From assembly GCA_025738555.1 (NCBI GenBank), contig JAOVFP010000018.1, positions 868,001 to 932,000 of the forward strand: a DNA stretch of 64,000 nt, read 5' to 3'. The first letter of the stretch is position 1. Each line of letters opens with the position of its first letter. The stretch is from Cyathus striatus. Its lineage: Eukaryota > Basidiomycota > Agaricomycetes > Agaricales > Nidulariaceae. The notes below the pieces were generated by a model, which searched no databases, was not told the DNA's origin, and saw only the letters and a list, made by a program, of their open reading frames with translations. Below are positions 23,961-38,200 of this stretch, one piece after another. Both the position numbers and the translations under genes were made by a program.

Positions 23961-26900
23961 TTCGCAATTTTTTTCAACTATGCACAAACCACATATTTCT
24001 GAGACACTAATACATGAAATTGTGATGTGGCCATAGTATAGAAAACAGTACAGAACCTACAGCAGTAATATTCAACAAGTTTCACAGAATGAGGGGGTAT
24101 CCAAATGTCTGCCACAATCTCAATGTTTAAAGCTATGAGATTAACATTGTCATTCATATGAAAGACAACCTGAATTTATAAAGGTTAGGTAACTGAGATA
24201 GTAAATACACCAGTGGACTGTGGATTTGGATGGATACAACAAGAGTTAAATTATATATCTTGTATATTAGTACACTTGGTTAAAATTTCCATTTAATGAC
24301 ATGTTCTGAAGGTGGGCTCAAGGTAGGACCACTACAGCTTACTCCTCCATTTGATTAGATTCAACAAATGTCAATGCATTATTGCACTGACTCTCACTCT
24401 TGCCATATTATCATAGCAAAGATTAACAAAATCTGAATGAGCTTGCTACTAAGTAGTCTGAAATATGCAGTCTGCAACTGTAATACAGGCTTCATCAGGA
24501 AAATCACAATGTCCGAATTGTATATAATTAGGAAGATTGGTCCAATTAGTGCGAATTCAGAGCATTTGTATAATTACCTATAATTTGGAGTTGAACCGTT
24601 TTGGTTCAGCATAATTCTGACAATGTGAGTGATTAGCGAGGAGCAAATTCAGCCCAGGTTCACAATAATTACAACCCATTCAATATGCTTGAAAACCCTC
24701 ACAAGTATAAGAATGCAAAGAAATATTATATTAAAATAAATACAGTACAAAGCGTGTAGTATGAGGACAGTTAGGGTAACAATATATATATTGTAGACAT
24801 AAAGTAATGCTCAACATGATCTGGTACCTGCGGCTCAACCACTTACAGTTCAATAATTGGTTACGTGTCATTTCTAGATGCTGTATAAGATTGATGTTGG
24901 AACAAGAAAGAAAGAAGGTGATATTTGAACTTGCCTAGAAGTGTATAAGGTGTGTCGACCTGGAGTCTATTCATATCTTTATCCTATAAGAATAGAGCAT
25001 TAGCACATTGTTTAAAAGAGAATAATAACATACATGTATTCCCAGCTGACCATTAAAAGCTCCCTCTCAAGAGCAGGGGTTGGAGTTGGTGTTGAACATT
25101 ATGACTGGAGAGGTAATGAGTATTGCGGATACATCAAAGAACAGTCAGTTTTGATGTTGATATATAAAATATGAGCTCAAATGAGAACAGGAAAAAGAGG
25201 AAGTAAGGAAGACTGAATGGTTGACGAGAGAAGGGGAAGGGATGAAGAGGGGGGGCATGATGGTGGTATGATGAAGAAAAACTTCATTGGCAGCGGCTCT
25301 GAACCTGTCTTCATCATGCATGTGATCAGACAACGAAGGTAAACAGGAATACACAAGCCAATAAGTGAGAGCTAGAATGTGTAAGTCCATGCTCAAGTCC
25401 GTGCTAGATTAGTTCTAGAATCCCGACAGACTCAGTACTCAGGACATGCTGAAGACAAACTTAGAAATATCACAATACTAACTGGACAACTGACTCAGCA
25501 CTCAGCACTGGTGTGGCCTCTCAGCTTAACTGAGCACTACTTCTCATACTAAGGTGAGTGCAGTGGTCATTACATTTGGTTAAAGCTGGATCACATGAGT
25601 TCCAGAAGTACTTTATCATATTTAGTCTGTAGAGGTATCAGAAATAATACTTAATTTTGGTATATTCATGTCTAACCGAATACATCACCCAAGGACATGA
25701 GTATAAGTTATACCTAAGCGAAACATTGTGTGAAGAACAATGCATAAAAATGCAAAGCCAGGTACCATGATGTATCATTGATTCCGCTTAGGGATAATTA
25801 GAAGAATTGAGAAGAATTGAGCTCACTGATACACAATTTGGAATGTGTGTTTTTTCTGATGTTAACCAATGTCATGATAACTGAATCCTCCACATAATGC
25901 ATTGAAGCACATTATACTGCCTTAATGCATGTGCTGCCTTACATGGCACATATTTGAGGACAAAACTTTTCAAAGCATTGTAACACTTGGCTGGAAGTGT
26001 TACAATTTCTTGTGAAGATTCATGTGGAATATTTAAATGAAGTTCATATGATACAATTACTTTTAAGCTGATATCCCATTTAGTAGAAAAAGACAACATA
26101 TTTTGTGTGATCTATGCAAACTATAACAAGGTTTGTTGGTTAAAACTCCAGACAAGTAAAATGTTATTTTAATTTTAGTATAAATGCTACAAATGTCATC
26201 TATCCATATACAGTACTGAGTAATATTATGTGCCATGTCATGCAGACATCTGGTTACTTTGTGAGACACTAAGTGTTGTTGAAGGGGAAATGGAAGTTTC
26301 AGCAAGTGCAACTGGGTCTGTCAGTCACTAGTGGTGTAGAGCATGCAGTTTGCCTGCGATGCAAATCTTGTGTTTTTCATTACTGTACCTCATTTCATTC
26401 TTTCTGTCACTTACTCATACATACTGCATTTGTTAGCTACTTAAACTGTTGTACGTACACTCATTGAATCCAGGTTTTTGTTACCCCCCATTTCAATTCA
26501 TATTGTACCTCACTAGAACTGGAGGAATGACAGACATCATTCCACTTGCATATTCTTTGTCAAGAAGATACCCCCAAGCTAGTATCTTCCTCCACAGTGG
26601 CTCTGAATTGAAAGAATGAGTCTTGAGAGTGTGCTTGAGGTAAGTCTGAGATGATCAGACTTCAAGTTTTTTAGTGTGAGTGTGTGAGAGCGAATACTTG
26701 GGAGATATATTGAATAGTGTCAACCTGAGGGTGCTCTTCTTGAGCTACTTAACCCTTGTTGAGCAGTGGAGAGGGAATAAGATGAATGTGAACTGATGTG
26801 ATGTATTCAACTGAAGAGGAATAGCTAGCTACAGAGGGGTTTATATATGTAAGTATCTAGGTGAGTCATATAAAATTTGAACAGTAAACTAGTATAAAGA

Positions 26901-28689
26901 AAGACATAGCCTTTGTATAAGTGCATGTGGCAACATGTGTTGAGGTTTGTTGCTTTTCTGCCATTGTTGATTGCTGTGTCTGATTCTGTGAGTGTTGTTA
27001 GAGCTGAATCAGGATGTTTGCTTTCGGGGTTGTTTGGTTCTGAGGATGTTGGTTGGTCTGGCACATGACTTGTTGGTTTTGGAACATGTTGACTATGGTG
27101 GAATATCTTTGTATTCTACTGACTTCATCTTTCTCCATCTTCAATCTGCCATGTTCGGCATGTGTGCACAAGGTTCTGGTACATGTTTTAATTGTGTTGT
27201 GATTAAGTTTCTGACATGGGTTATGTATTATAGGTGATTTCATACATAGGCCACTGACAGGCCTTACAACTTAGTTGGGAGCTCAGGACTCATGCCAACT
27301 CTTGGACTCTTGGACTTGATTCACTAACTGTATTACTGGTACTAGATATCTATTATATTTTGAAAAATAGCCCTTATATTTTACTAGGCATATCAGTTCC
27401 CAGATATAAATTAAGAGATTCCAAATTGTAATGTAGATGTAAGCTGTCTAAGAGTAAGGGAGCAGTGGTTCAAGATGGAAAAATAAAAAGAGAGGAAGTT
27501 TGGAATAGGTAGACTTGGTAACTGCATGCTAGAACACTGTCACATGGTGTTGATAATGAAATTCAAAGAATAGCAAGTTTTGTTGTGCAGGCAGATTGCC
27601 TGCACTACACACTCTATATTTGACAGTTGGTTTACAAGATGGTTGTTGAAAATTTCAGGTGTATTGGTCTGACTTGATGCAGTGAGTAGTAGTCAAGGTG
27701 TACACATCTGCAAGGTATGAATTCAGTGAACTTGCTGTTTTTGTGTACATAACCTTACTGTTAACTGAAGCCTTGGCTTGCATGCAGACAATTAAAGTAG
27801 TTGGACTTCATTTGTATATAGTAGTAAGGTATATTAGATGTATTCAATCAAGTTTGATACTGACAACATGTCCCCTGGTCCCTAGTAGATAAGTGTCTCA
27901 TGCTTCCACTTTCTCCATTTCTGTAAAAATACCTCACAAATGCTTCAACAATGCAATTAAAGATATAAGTAGGCTTAGAAGCAACTGACATGCTATTGTT
28001 ACTGTTATGTGTGCCTCACTCATTGAATACAGTAGTTAACTGCAGCAGTCTCTGTCCATTGCAATGTACAAATATGAGCATTAAAAATAAGGCTCCAGCT
28101 TTCCCCCCACTATAACATTTCATGAACTTGATTGAAGTAAATCAGACATAAATTTGTCCTAATGATAAGCTTAATACAGGTTGATAAAGTATAGGGGATG
28201 TTTTATGAAAGTTCTACTTATTATAAGGATCCAATTACTTCATAGTCATTAGAAATATTTCATAAGGAGCATTTCTTTTCTCTGGTAGTCCTAACTGGCA
28301 TATGTGAAGAACCACCTACAAGCCAGAATTGAGTGAATAACACATCCTAAGCTATAGCAATCAGGATGAACATTTAGCAATTTTACAAACACTAGTCACA
28401 ATAACTATAACTTACACTAGGATAATATCAGAGTAGTCTGGCTACAAAAGACAATTAGAAAATTACTAATTCCTTCAAGATATTATTATGCTTAATGTGA
28501 GGACCATGATTAGATTTCCCAGTGACATGGCTAATGGATGAGTGTAAGGAATGCACCCTTGATATCAGTGATTGCTTTCAACAGCTTGACAACTTACCAA
28601 ACAAATATATGTAATAAGTCCTTGGGATAGTTAATAGTAACACTTGGGTGAAGGTAATTGTGAATCAATAAGGTGTTCAAATACAATCC
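23961..28689. other. CpG-depleted gene desert
   Basis: I find no gene. CG dinucleotides are very rare and none is seen between about 27158 and 28953. A block at 27290-27420 (CTCTTGGACTCTTGGACTT) recurs at 34625-34740. This is probably old transposon sequence degraded beyond recognition. Confidence 0.5.
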
Positions 28690-31290
28690 AGAACAGGTTA
28701 TGAAAAAGTGAGAAGTGTAATAATCATCAAAATTAATTAAATATGTAGCCACTTGCTATGCAGACAATTCTTGATGAGAAATCATTGTATAGGAGCATTT
28801 CTGAAGCAATTTTTTGCCTAGAAGCTCATTATCATAGTCATTTAGTGATTCATTCTGTAGATCTGAAACTTTTGCAAGCCCAGTTGAAGAGCAGAAAAAG
28901 CTATATGTAATTTTAAAGGAGACTTTGAAATGTAATAAGAAATGTAGTTGAAGACGACTTTATCAGCATGATCTGAAAGAATAAATTTCATATCCATATT
29001 ATTTCTAGTGCCTTTATAATGGTGTCATTGTAATTATTTACATTCAGATCTTCACACTTTAAAACCAGCTCACTGGTTTCCCTGCTGAAAAAGGTATTTG
29101 GAACAATTTCACCTGAACCCAATCCAAAACAGCACACTTTTCCTCTCCAGGCTTACAGTATTTGTAACATGTAGGTGAATGAAGATGAGTTTGGCATTGT
29201 TTAACAAGTTGATGGGAATATTGATTGTTAAGTGCTTCATAGTTTGGAAGATTTATGTGAGAGGAATCAAAACCAAACAAAGAACAAGGATGACAATTAA
29301 GTAAAGGATGAGATGTATAAGATTGAATTTCAGGTGGAATAACATTGAAAATAGTAGAGTCCAGAAAATGTATTAATCAATTTTCAAAATCATGGTCCTG
29401 CAGGTGTTGGATTTGCTGTTTGATCTGTTCATATTATCATATGACAATGTAGGGAGCCCCTTTTCTGAGCTTCAACACAGCTATAGAAAGCAGAGACAAT
29501 GCCAAAGGCACCAGGACTTAAAGTAACACCTTTTTTGAGTTTGTTACCCAAAAGTTCAACAATGAAAGCTTCCATCATGATGTTGAAGAATTGTGCACCA
29601 AGAACAGGATTTCAATCAATGAGATATGCAAGAGAAAAATAAAAAGATTGAGAGTTGCTTATAAGATCATTAATATGTAAGTCATCACCAGCCAAATAAC
29701 TGACAATGGGATTGTATACATCACCAGGATTTAGGGTTAAGTAAAAAGTAGGAAGGCATTTCTCAATCACTAATGAATGAATTTCATTGCACATGATAGT
29801 TTTGCTTGCATTAGATCCAAAGACAGGGGCTGTAATGGCTTTCACTTTATTCATAAGTTGTAAGACATCTTGTTGTTCAGTAGTAGTTGTAGCTAAATGT
29901 TCACCATTTGCCATGCTGGATACCATATGGTCAAGAGTTTCAACTGAAATAGAAGCAAAACATGTTGCAATTTGATTTTGCAAAGAGCTTATTTTATTTT
30001 CATCTATTACAACATTACAGCACAAGGGATTGTTGTGTTTGAGCCAATGTAAAGCTTTGTATAATTTTTTCTCTTCTGACAACCAAAGGCTTGGCCTTTT
30101 TCTGTACCCATTCTTGAGAGAGGGGTGATGAGCCAATAAAAATTATGTGAATGTAAGTAATTAAATCATCTATTGTAGGAGGCAGAATGTCAAGCAACTG
30201 AGATTGATGTTGTGGGTAGATAATTACATGACCTTTTAGGCCCTTTTGCATAGTAGGCAGTTCAAGAGATTGATCATGCTGACACAATTGCACTATTAGA
30301 CATTTAGCATGACAGTGAGTTATCATGGTTTGCTGAACAATATGTAGATCCTGTATTTCTTCAGGAACTGGTCCAAGGTAGGTTTTATTACAGTAGGGTT
30401 TTCAGGGAAAAATAATTACAGATTCAGATTCAGGAAGTCAAAATACATACAAAAATGATGTTTATGAGAAATTCCCACAAAAAAATTGACATGTTACTAG
30501 GGTAATGCATGGATCAGATCAACCCTTACAGGTCAACCAGTTATGAGTATAGGTATTCATGGGTAGGGGTGCAGGTCAGCTTCAAGAGACCTGCAACCAG
30601 TGTATATTGGGTGAATAACAGTATACCAACTGATTATTGTGAAGTCAACTGGTATTTCAGCTACTTTCTTAGGTCAACCCTTGAGCATTGTGTTTGGAAA
30701 GATGATTTTTTGGTGCCAAATCCAGTGGTTTAGGGACAGATATTTTATGGATCATATTGCTATTGGTGAAATGATGCCAAAAATACATTTTCCATGAATT
30801 TTACTACTTTTTATGGCTGAGTGCCAAATTTTTGGGTCAAAAAATGAAAAAATCGGAAATTGAAAATTGGCTCATGGAATCTTAATTAACACATTGTAAC
30901 CATGCTATTACAATGGTTTTTGGAGCTTAAAACTTATTTGTGGTTGCTGAAAAATTCACTCAAGTTTGCCAAAAAAATTTGTGGGCTTTACATGTTGCAA
31001 ACTGTAGCTATTGACAATGGAGGAATTTTATGACAAATCAAGGAAGGTTGACAACTTTTGCACAGCTTGGTGAAATAATTATTTGATTCAGTAGTAGAAG
31101 AGAGATTGTCTGAGACAATTCCATCAGAATGTAGCAGGTAATTTCTACTAGGACCTGAGGTAAGTGGCAGTGGAGCTGGGGAAGGAATTGATGAGGATAA
31201 AAGAGGTGACAATTCAATATCAGTAGAAGGAACAACCACTCCAGATTGGCAAAAATACAAAGAACTACATGAGACACATACTTGCAATGA
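28690..31290 (-). pseudogene. Helitron Rep (HUH) region, decayed
   Basis: Disjoint frames on the minus strand follow the order of a fungal Helitron transposase. An upstream segment ends in KIPPLS (about 31040). Then come the QKGLKGHVIIYPQ and FIGSSPLSQEWVQKKAKPL block (30015-30370) and ALHWLKHNNPL. LPTFYLTLNPGDVYNP...YLAGDD follows (29612-30000). Next are NPVLGAQFF and VEAQKRGSLHCHM with the HUH pair at 29441-29449. TCYKYC comes next (about 29150), then NNMDMKFIL...YISYYISKS (28870-28990) and LLQKC..MISHQELSA (about 28760). Stops and frameshifts break every section, and 30380-31000 looks like an insertion. No helicase domain is seen in the window. Rep nicking and rolling-circle transposition are known for the family; this copy cannot encode it. 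Confidence 0.82.
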
Positions 31291-31358
31291 TAGTGATGAC
31301 TTACTAGTTCTGTTACAGAAATTCTAAATTAAGTGATTTTTTTGATTGTCTGAAAGTA

Positions 31359-31875
31359 CTGTACCATTATGACCAATTGTTCAGTGATGCATAATGGTAC
31401 CTGCCTGAACTGAACAATTTTTCGATTTGTTACACATCACAAGCTGGTTTGAACAAAGGTTCAGTGGAAATAAATAGGCCTATTTTCTCAAAATTTTCTC
31501 AATCATTTCAGTGCAATAGTACAATGTAAATTATCTGAAATAAGTACTCTAACACTCTTCCCAATATTGCAATGTGAAGTCTGGAGAGCTACTTAATTGA
31601 ATGTCATGGTATTTAATTGTGAATCTCATTGCTTGAACCACTGTCAAGACTTTCTAAATAAGTGATTATGAGATGATACATCATTATCTTCCTGTATGCA
31701 ACGTGTATGGGCTATGTATCATACAATGTCCCATTGTTCCAGTACTTCAGCAGGCCCTTATATCTTTGAACAAATTTGGCTAATGTCATGCACCAAATTG
31801 AGGTATGAACTGAACAATGAACTAAACTTTAGTGTCATGCCAAAAAATCACAAACATTAGGTTGTAATGGTACAG
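31359..31875. mobile_element. CTGTACC MITE, copy 3 (longer)
   Basis: The left end CTGTACCATTATGACCAATT and the right end, inverted, CTGTACCATTACAACCTAAT are flanked by TA. At 517 bp it is about 230 bp longer than the other two copies. An internal copy of the terminal motif (GTGATGCATAATGGTAC at 31383-31399) suggests rearrangement or an insertion. Confidence 0.65.
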
Positions 31876-34229
31876 TACTTCAGGCCATTTTTGTCAGATT
31901 TCATGTAAGAAGATATTGTCAGGGGAAACATCAATAGAAGTATTTTCTGTCACACAATTACATAGGACAGAAGTTAATAATGTTATTGGTAAAGAAGAAA
32001 GATTTTGTATGTTTAGATTGAGAGTTTTTAACAATTGTATCAAACCAGATCAAGTATTGTTTGAATTTGAAAGATTATGTAAAAAATATTGTTTCAACTC
32101 AGTTTGGGAGGGAAATCTTTGAAGAGAGGTATGACAGTCAGATCTGAATTGAGTACACTGAAAGACATCAGAGGTAGCACACAAACCATTGACCAAATGA
32201 GTAAACAGTTGTTGCTGTAGCTCAGAAACTGACCAAGAACCATAAGGAATAGTAATTCCATGAGAATATACAATGATTTCTAGTTCTTTTTTTTCAGATT
32301 ATGTATACTATTTATTAAGAAAGAAATGGAAAAATTGAAAAGGTTGGTGATGGATATATATTAATTTTTGAATAGTGATGTTGTTTGGAGAAGTTGTTTC
32401 TGGTCACATTAACAGGATGATCAATTTTTAGATAATTGATAAACAAAGAAAGATTTTGAATTGACAGTAAAGACTGTAGAACCATCTCAATAAAATAACT
32501 TCAATGCCAGAATTCTTCCATCTAAAGTGCCAATGGTATCACACAATACATCAATAAACTTAAGTAAATATGTATACAACCATATCCTAGTACTCTACTG
32601 CCTCCACAGGAATTTTCTTCCACCTGTTTGCAGCCATGCCTCCCAAAGTTGTGCCCCCAACAGAAGTGACAGGCACAGATTGCTCATGCTACACTATAGA
32701 CTTCCTACACTTCATTTCAGGTGCATGTACAGAAACCAACCAGTGGTTCTTGAGCACCCACAGGATAAAGAGCAAATAAAGAATTGCTAGTTCTCAGTGT
32801 AGAGTTGGAGAAGAGGGATATGAGAAATGTTGAGAGGGGGGTGAAAGCTGAGTGAGTAGTGGTAACACTGTAGACAATGGCTGCAGAGGGAAAGGTTGAT
32901 AAGTAAATATGTCACTAGGACTGAGGAGAAATGGTTAGATTGAATAAAATGGCAGATTGTGAAGCCATATGTGGGATATGATATCTGTATGAAGAAGTCC
33001 ATATGCAGTAGTGAGAGTTACATGTCACCATGGTCCTCCATTAAATGGAAGTTGAATCTGGTTAATAGGATAGAAAAGACTATTGCTTGGGGTTTGAATG
33101 AGCATACTGAGACTGGAGGATGTGGAGGTGCAAGAGATTTGAAAAAATAGTTATAGTAGGCCAAAAATGTGCTGTTACAAGATTGCACAAACAAATTGGT
33201 GTATAAATGAAAAATAAAGAGCAGCAAGAGAAAGAATGAGTCCAAAAATGAAAACAAGAGGGATTGATAGAGGAAGGCAAAAGAAAGATCTGGGACTAGT
33301 CAACACATCATCAGTCACATATTGCCACAGGGCTCCAGTCAGTCAGACTCAGATCATGTTCAAGATTCTAAAATCACCTTATAGGGAAATTGATATCATC
33401 CTATAACCCAGCTGCCTTAAAAGGTAGTGGGAATGATATGAATATCAGGTGAAAAATTCATGTAAAATTATAAGTGGTGTTCTCACTGAAATTCACATGT
33501 AAGGAGGGGGAGCATAAAGAGCTTGGTCTAAGATGACCTGGGACATAGGTATCATTGCTTGGGAGGCTCTCTGATTGGCCATTGCTGAATAGTATAATTG
33601 TATGGTTGGCAATGTAGGCTATTATGACTTCAATATACCTATTCTTGTTTTGGTTTATGAGTCCTGTGTGTTAGATAAGATAAGTTCCAGTGGCAAGTTC
33701 TAGTAGGCTTTGAAAAGAATTTAAATCTTGCACCCTCAAACTTATATAATCTTTGAGCTTGGGAACTTAGAATATAAAATTAAACTGGAATTAGTAAACT
33801 ATTCTAAGTATATATTAAAGTAATCTAAAACTTGCACACTAAGTAAATCACTGGGTTGATTAACCCAGATGTATTAGCAGCTTGTAGTATCCATGGTGGA
33901 GGTTGTTGCACTGGCATTTGAGCTGGCCATGTTTACTCAAGGTAGTTTATATGCAAGGGGCCATTGTCCCCTTGCTGCTACTCACTTGCTGCTACTGTTG
34001 TGGCAGTTTGGTCACCTGATTGACTAGCTAAATGTGATGCCAGTTCTTATGCTAGTTTTTTTCTTCTCTCAGATGTGGATGGAGCATTATGGTATGTTTG
34101 TTGCTCCTTTTCCCTGAGGGGGATCTAGCTGGGTCCTTCTCATTGTGAGATGGGCACTGTGAGGAAGAGGATGGGGTGGGAATTCTTATTGTAACTTGTT
34201 TGCAGTGCTTTATAGCTATTTAGAAAAAA
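31876..34229. other. CpG-depleted, no recognisable gene
   Basis: Only short frames without family signatures are present. Nothing can be named. Confidence 0.4.
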
Positions 34230-34239
34230 TGGATGGCTT

Positions 34240-35090
34240 GGTGGGGATAGAGAGGCATTTCAACATCTCAGAACATTGTATTTTGATGATAACATGGAGC
34301 TTCTCATTACATGCTGTCACTATAGCCACATGGTTGTTCTGCATGGTGTACTCTCATGGGCATCAAATTAAACTAGAAGGTTTAAAAAAGTGTAAAGGTT
34401 TAATTCTTTACAGAGTTCTTTACACTCACACAATGTAAACCAGACCATGTTAATTAATAGTCTATGAGAGGTACAATATGAAAAGAACTACTGTATGTAT
34501 TTGTAAGCATGAGTAAATAAATGCCAATGGCATAAGGGTGTTGGCAAACACAGATAATCAGATACAAATGTCTGTTATGTAAGTTAGGTTTTACACTTCC
34601 CTTGGTAGTATATTTTTGTAGAATACTATAGCTGCTAACTCTTGGACTCTTGGACTTAATTCATTACACTGCATTACTAGTATGAAATAACTACTATGTT
34701 TCAAAAAAAAATAGCCATACTATATTACTAGACATATCAGGATAGAACAGTGTTCTGATGTGTTGGAATGGTGTTATCTGATGGTGATGTGGAACTTGGG
34801 CTCCACGCTGTCACTATTTTATTGTGATTATTTGCATGATAGTACATTCATAGGCATCAAATTAAACTGGAAGATTTTAAAAAGTGTAAATATCTCCTAC
34901 TGCTATAATTACACTCATACAAAGCAAACTAGACCACATCAATTATCTGTCTATGAAGGTACAATGTAAGAAAAAGCTACTGTGAATAATTGGTAAGCTA
35001 TGGTTATACTGACAGCAGTCAAAAACTGCCACCATATAAGCATAAACATTATCAAATGTCTAGAATGTAAGTTTGGTCTGACACTGTATT
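34240..35090. repeat. Tandem duplication, about 400-500 bp units
   Basis: The block 34240-34610 is repeated at 34745-35085 in the same orientation. Shared strings include GGCATCAAATTAAACT, AAAAAGTGTAAA, TACACTCA.ACAA and GAAGGTACAAT / GAGAGGTACAAT. Copies differ by many substitutions, so the duplication is old. A CTCTTGGACTCTTGGACTT block lies between them and also at 27297. Confidence 0.6.
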
Positions 35091-35299
35091 TATATATTTA
35101 GCATTCAATGATAAATAGAACTCAGCAGTAGTAGTAAAATTCAGATGGATTTTTTGGAGGCTCATGGAACAAGCAGAAAAACCAGAGATGATGTGTGTAA
35201 TACTGCAAAACAGTGAAAACTAACAGGTTAATTAATTGTTCTGAGAGCACCATGCAATATAATACAAGTAATACAGTATGAATAACACACATATCCTTA

Positions 35300-38200
35300 A
35301 GATACCAGAGCTCATGAAAAAAAGAAGGAACATAAGTGGAAATACCAAGAGGAACTAAAGAAGCAAGGTGCAGCATGCTCAGCATTGTTCCTGAACACAG
35401 CTTTCCACTTGTACCAGTTAGATCCATGTATGAAATGTGCTAAATCAACTTCACATATGTCATTATCTGGCAAGATTTGCACAATTTCAAAGCTACACAT
35501 AGGTATTTCACAATTGAAAGAAGCCCAAAATAATATCTTGTTATCACTATCTTTTACTTGTCCACCCAAACCAAGTCTTTGGAAGAGCAGAAGACCCAGA
35601 TTTACACTTGTACTAGTTATATCCATAGGCAAAATAGGTCAAATCAATTTGACACATATCATCATCAGGAAAGATCTGTACAGTTTCAAGACTGCAGAGA
35701 TGTTCTCTATAATTAGAAGGAACCCAAAATAATAGCCTGTTGTTACTATGTTTTACCCATCCATCTGAAATGCAGGTTGAAAAGATAATGTTGTTTTCTA
35801 ATAGGTCAAGTTCACCTGAATGATCTAAAGAATTGTTTGTGTTCCACATATTGACTGTTTGGTTACCTGAGCCAATCACTTGTGTTCCATCTGAATAAAA
35901 TGCCACATATCTCAATGAGTCACTATGGCCATGAAATGGTCCAGCAATGTGTTTTCCATTCTTCACATTCCATGCCCTGATTGTTTGATCTTTTGAGCCA
36001 GACACCACTTGTGTTCCATCTGGAGAAAATGCCACAGATGTCACTGAAGCACTGTGGCCTTGAAATAGTCCAGCATTGGTTGTTCCATTCTTCACATTCC
36101 ACACTCTGACTGTCTGATCATATGAGCCAGACACCACTTGTATTCCATCTGGAGAATATGCCACAGATGTCACTTTGTTACTGTGGCCTTGAAATGGTTC
36201 AGCAATGGTTGTTCCACTCTTCACATTCCACACTCTGATTGTTTGATCATATGATCCAGATGCCACTTGTGTTCCATCTGGAGAATATGCCACAGATGTC
36301 ACCAAAGCACTGTGGCCTTAAAATGGTCCAGCAATGGTTTTTCCACTCTTAACATTCCACACTCTGACTGTTTGATCATTTGAGCCAGACACCACTTGTG
36401 TTCCATCTGGAGAATATGCCACAGATATCACCCAATCACTGTGACTCTGAAATGGTCCAGCAATGGTTTTTCCATTCTTCACATTACACACCCTGATAGT
36501 TTATCATTTGAGCCAGACACCATTTGTGTTCCATCTGAAGAATATGCCACAGATCTCATTGAATCAAAGTGGCCTTGAAATGGCTCAGCAATGGTTTTTC
36601 CACTCTTCACATCCTACACTCTGACTGTTTGATCCCATGAGCCAGACACCACCTGTGCTCCACCTGGAGAAAATGCCACAGATGCCACTGAATCACTGTG
36701 GCCCTGAAATGGTTCAGTAGTGAGATTTAAATTCTTTATACTCCATACTCTGATGGTATTGACATCTGAGCCAAACACTACCTGCATCCCATTTGGAGAA
36801 TATGCCACACATGTCACTGCTGAACTGGCATAGCATATAGATTGAAAAGATTTATCCCAGTCTCTATTTCTCCCTTTTATAATGGAAGGTATATTTCCAT
36901 AGAATGGAGACAAATCAATGAGTTTTCTGGTGCAAATGCTAGTGCTGAGATATATATATATGAGATATGCTTCTAGTAATTGGAATGTAGAAATTTATAA
37001 TAAATTTTATTCCATCTTCCATGAAATTATGTTCAGTAGAGTTTATCTTTATAAAGCTCAGTACCTAACTAATATTAATTCAGCCAGTAGCATACCTTTG
37101 TACATAATATTACTTGTTTCAATATTTCTTCTGCTGTTTGTATCTTATTTAAGAGGCTCATGACTTCTAACCAAAATAAAAATTTTGTGAATAGGAACAT
37201 TCTAAATTCCTTCACTAAAGAAATAAATTGATATTTTTCACTTTTAATCTTTTCAATGTAATGCATGTTCCAATATTTGCAGCAATATTGAAGATGTGAT
37301 GGTATAAATTGGGTAACTATTGTTGGCTCAATATCATTCATTCTGTATGATGAATCAATATTGCAAATATTAAATTTTAGTTGGCTATTGAGAATCTCAA
37401 ATATTGCTTTTATCATGGTTTTCATAATTTTTTTTTGATTCATTTTAAATTCTTCATCTATAAACCCTCCCAATAAAAATTCAACAAATGATAAATGATG
37501 GAATGTTATATGATTATCTTTAATTGATGTAACTGGAAGAAGATAACTTAAGATTCTAGGAACCTCCTTAGCATCATAATTGTTATCAATATTAACAAAG
37601 TAAGAAATACCCTCTTTGTGCAATGGAGACTTTGCCATGTATATTGTTCCTAGCACTCATCTGACTATTTTTTGCTTTTGTGGTTTCCAGTTACCAAAGG
37701 AAGTTTGTAGTATTTGATTATATAGAATTTCAACACTTTGGTTTACATGTCCAAGAACTTGCTGAAATTTATCTTCAGGTGAAAGCTGTTCATCTTCATC
37801 TGCAGTCATAGTGATGTATTTAATTGCTGTTGATGCCCAAATGAACAAACCAGCAGATTTTTTGGTCATCTTATGTAATTCTTCCATTGAATTAAGGTGT
37901 AATTCATTCTGATAGTTTTCTAAACTTTTCTTTAGAAAGATGTATATATCATGATCAATTTCTGCATCATGGTCAGAATCTGTTTCCAATTTAACAATCT
38001 TGCATAAATTTTCATTTTCAATTATATCTGGTAGGGAACCAGGCCTCCCAGTTAAAATGAGCTTAAAAAGTTTAGGAAGTTCAACCTATTTTTGTAAAGT
38101 TTTTTTCAGATATATAAAATGGTTGGAAGATTTGCATTCATCAAGAGCATCCATAACAAATGCAGGTGGATCATCTTTAAGTTGTTCATGACAAGTAACA

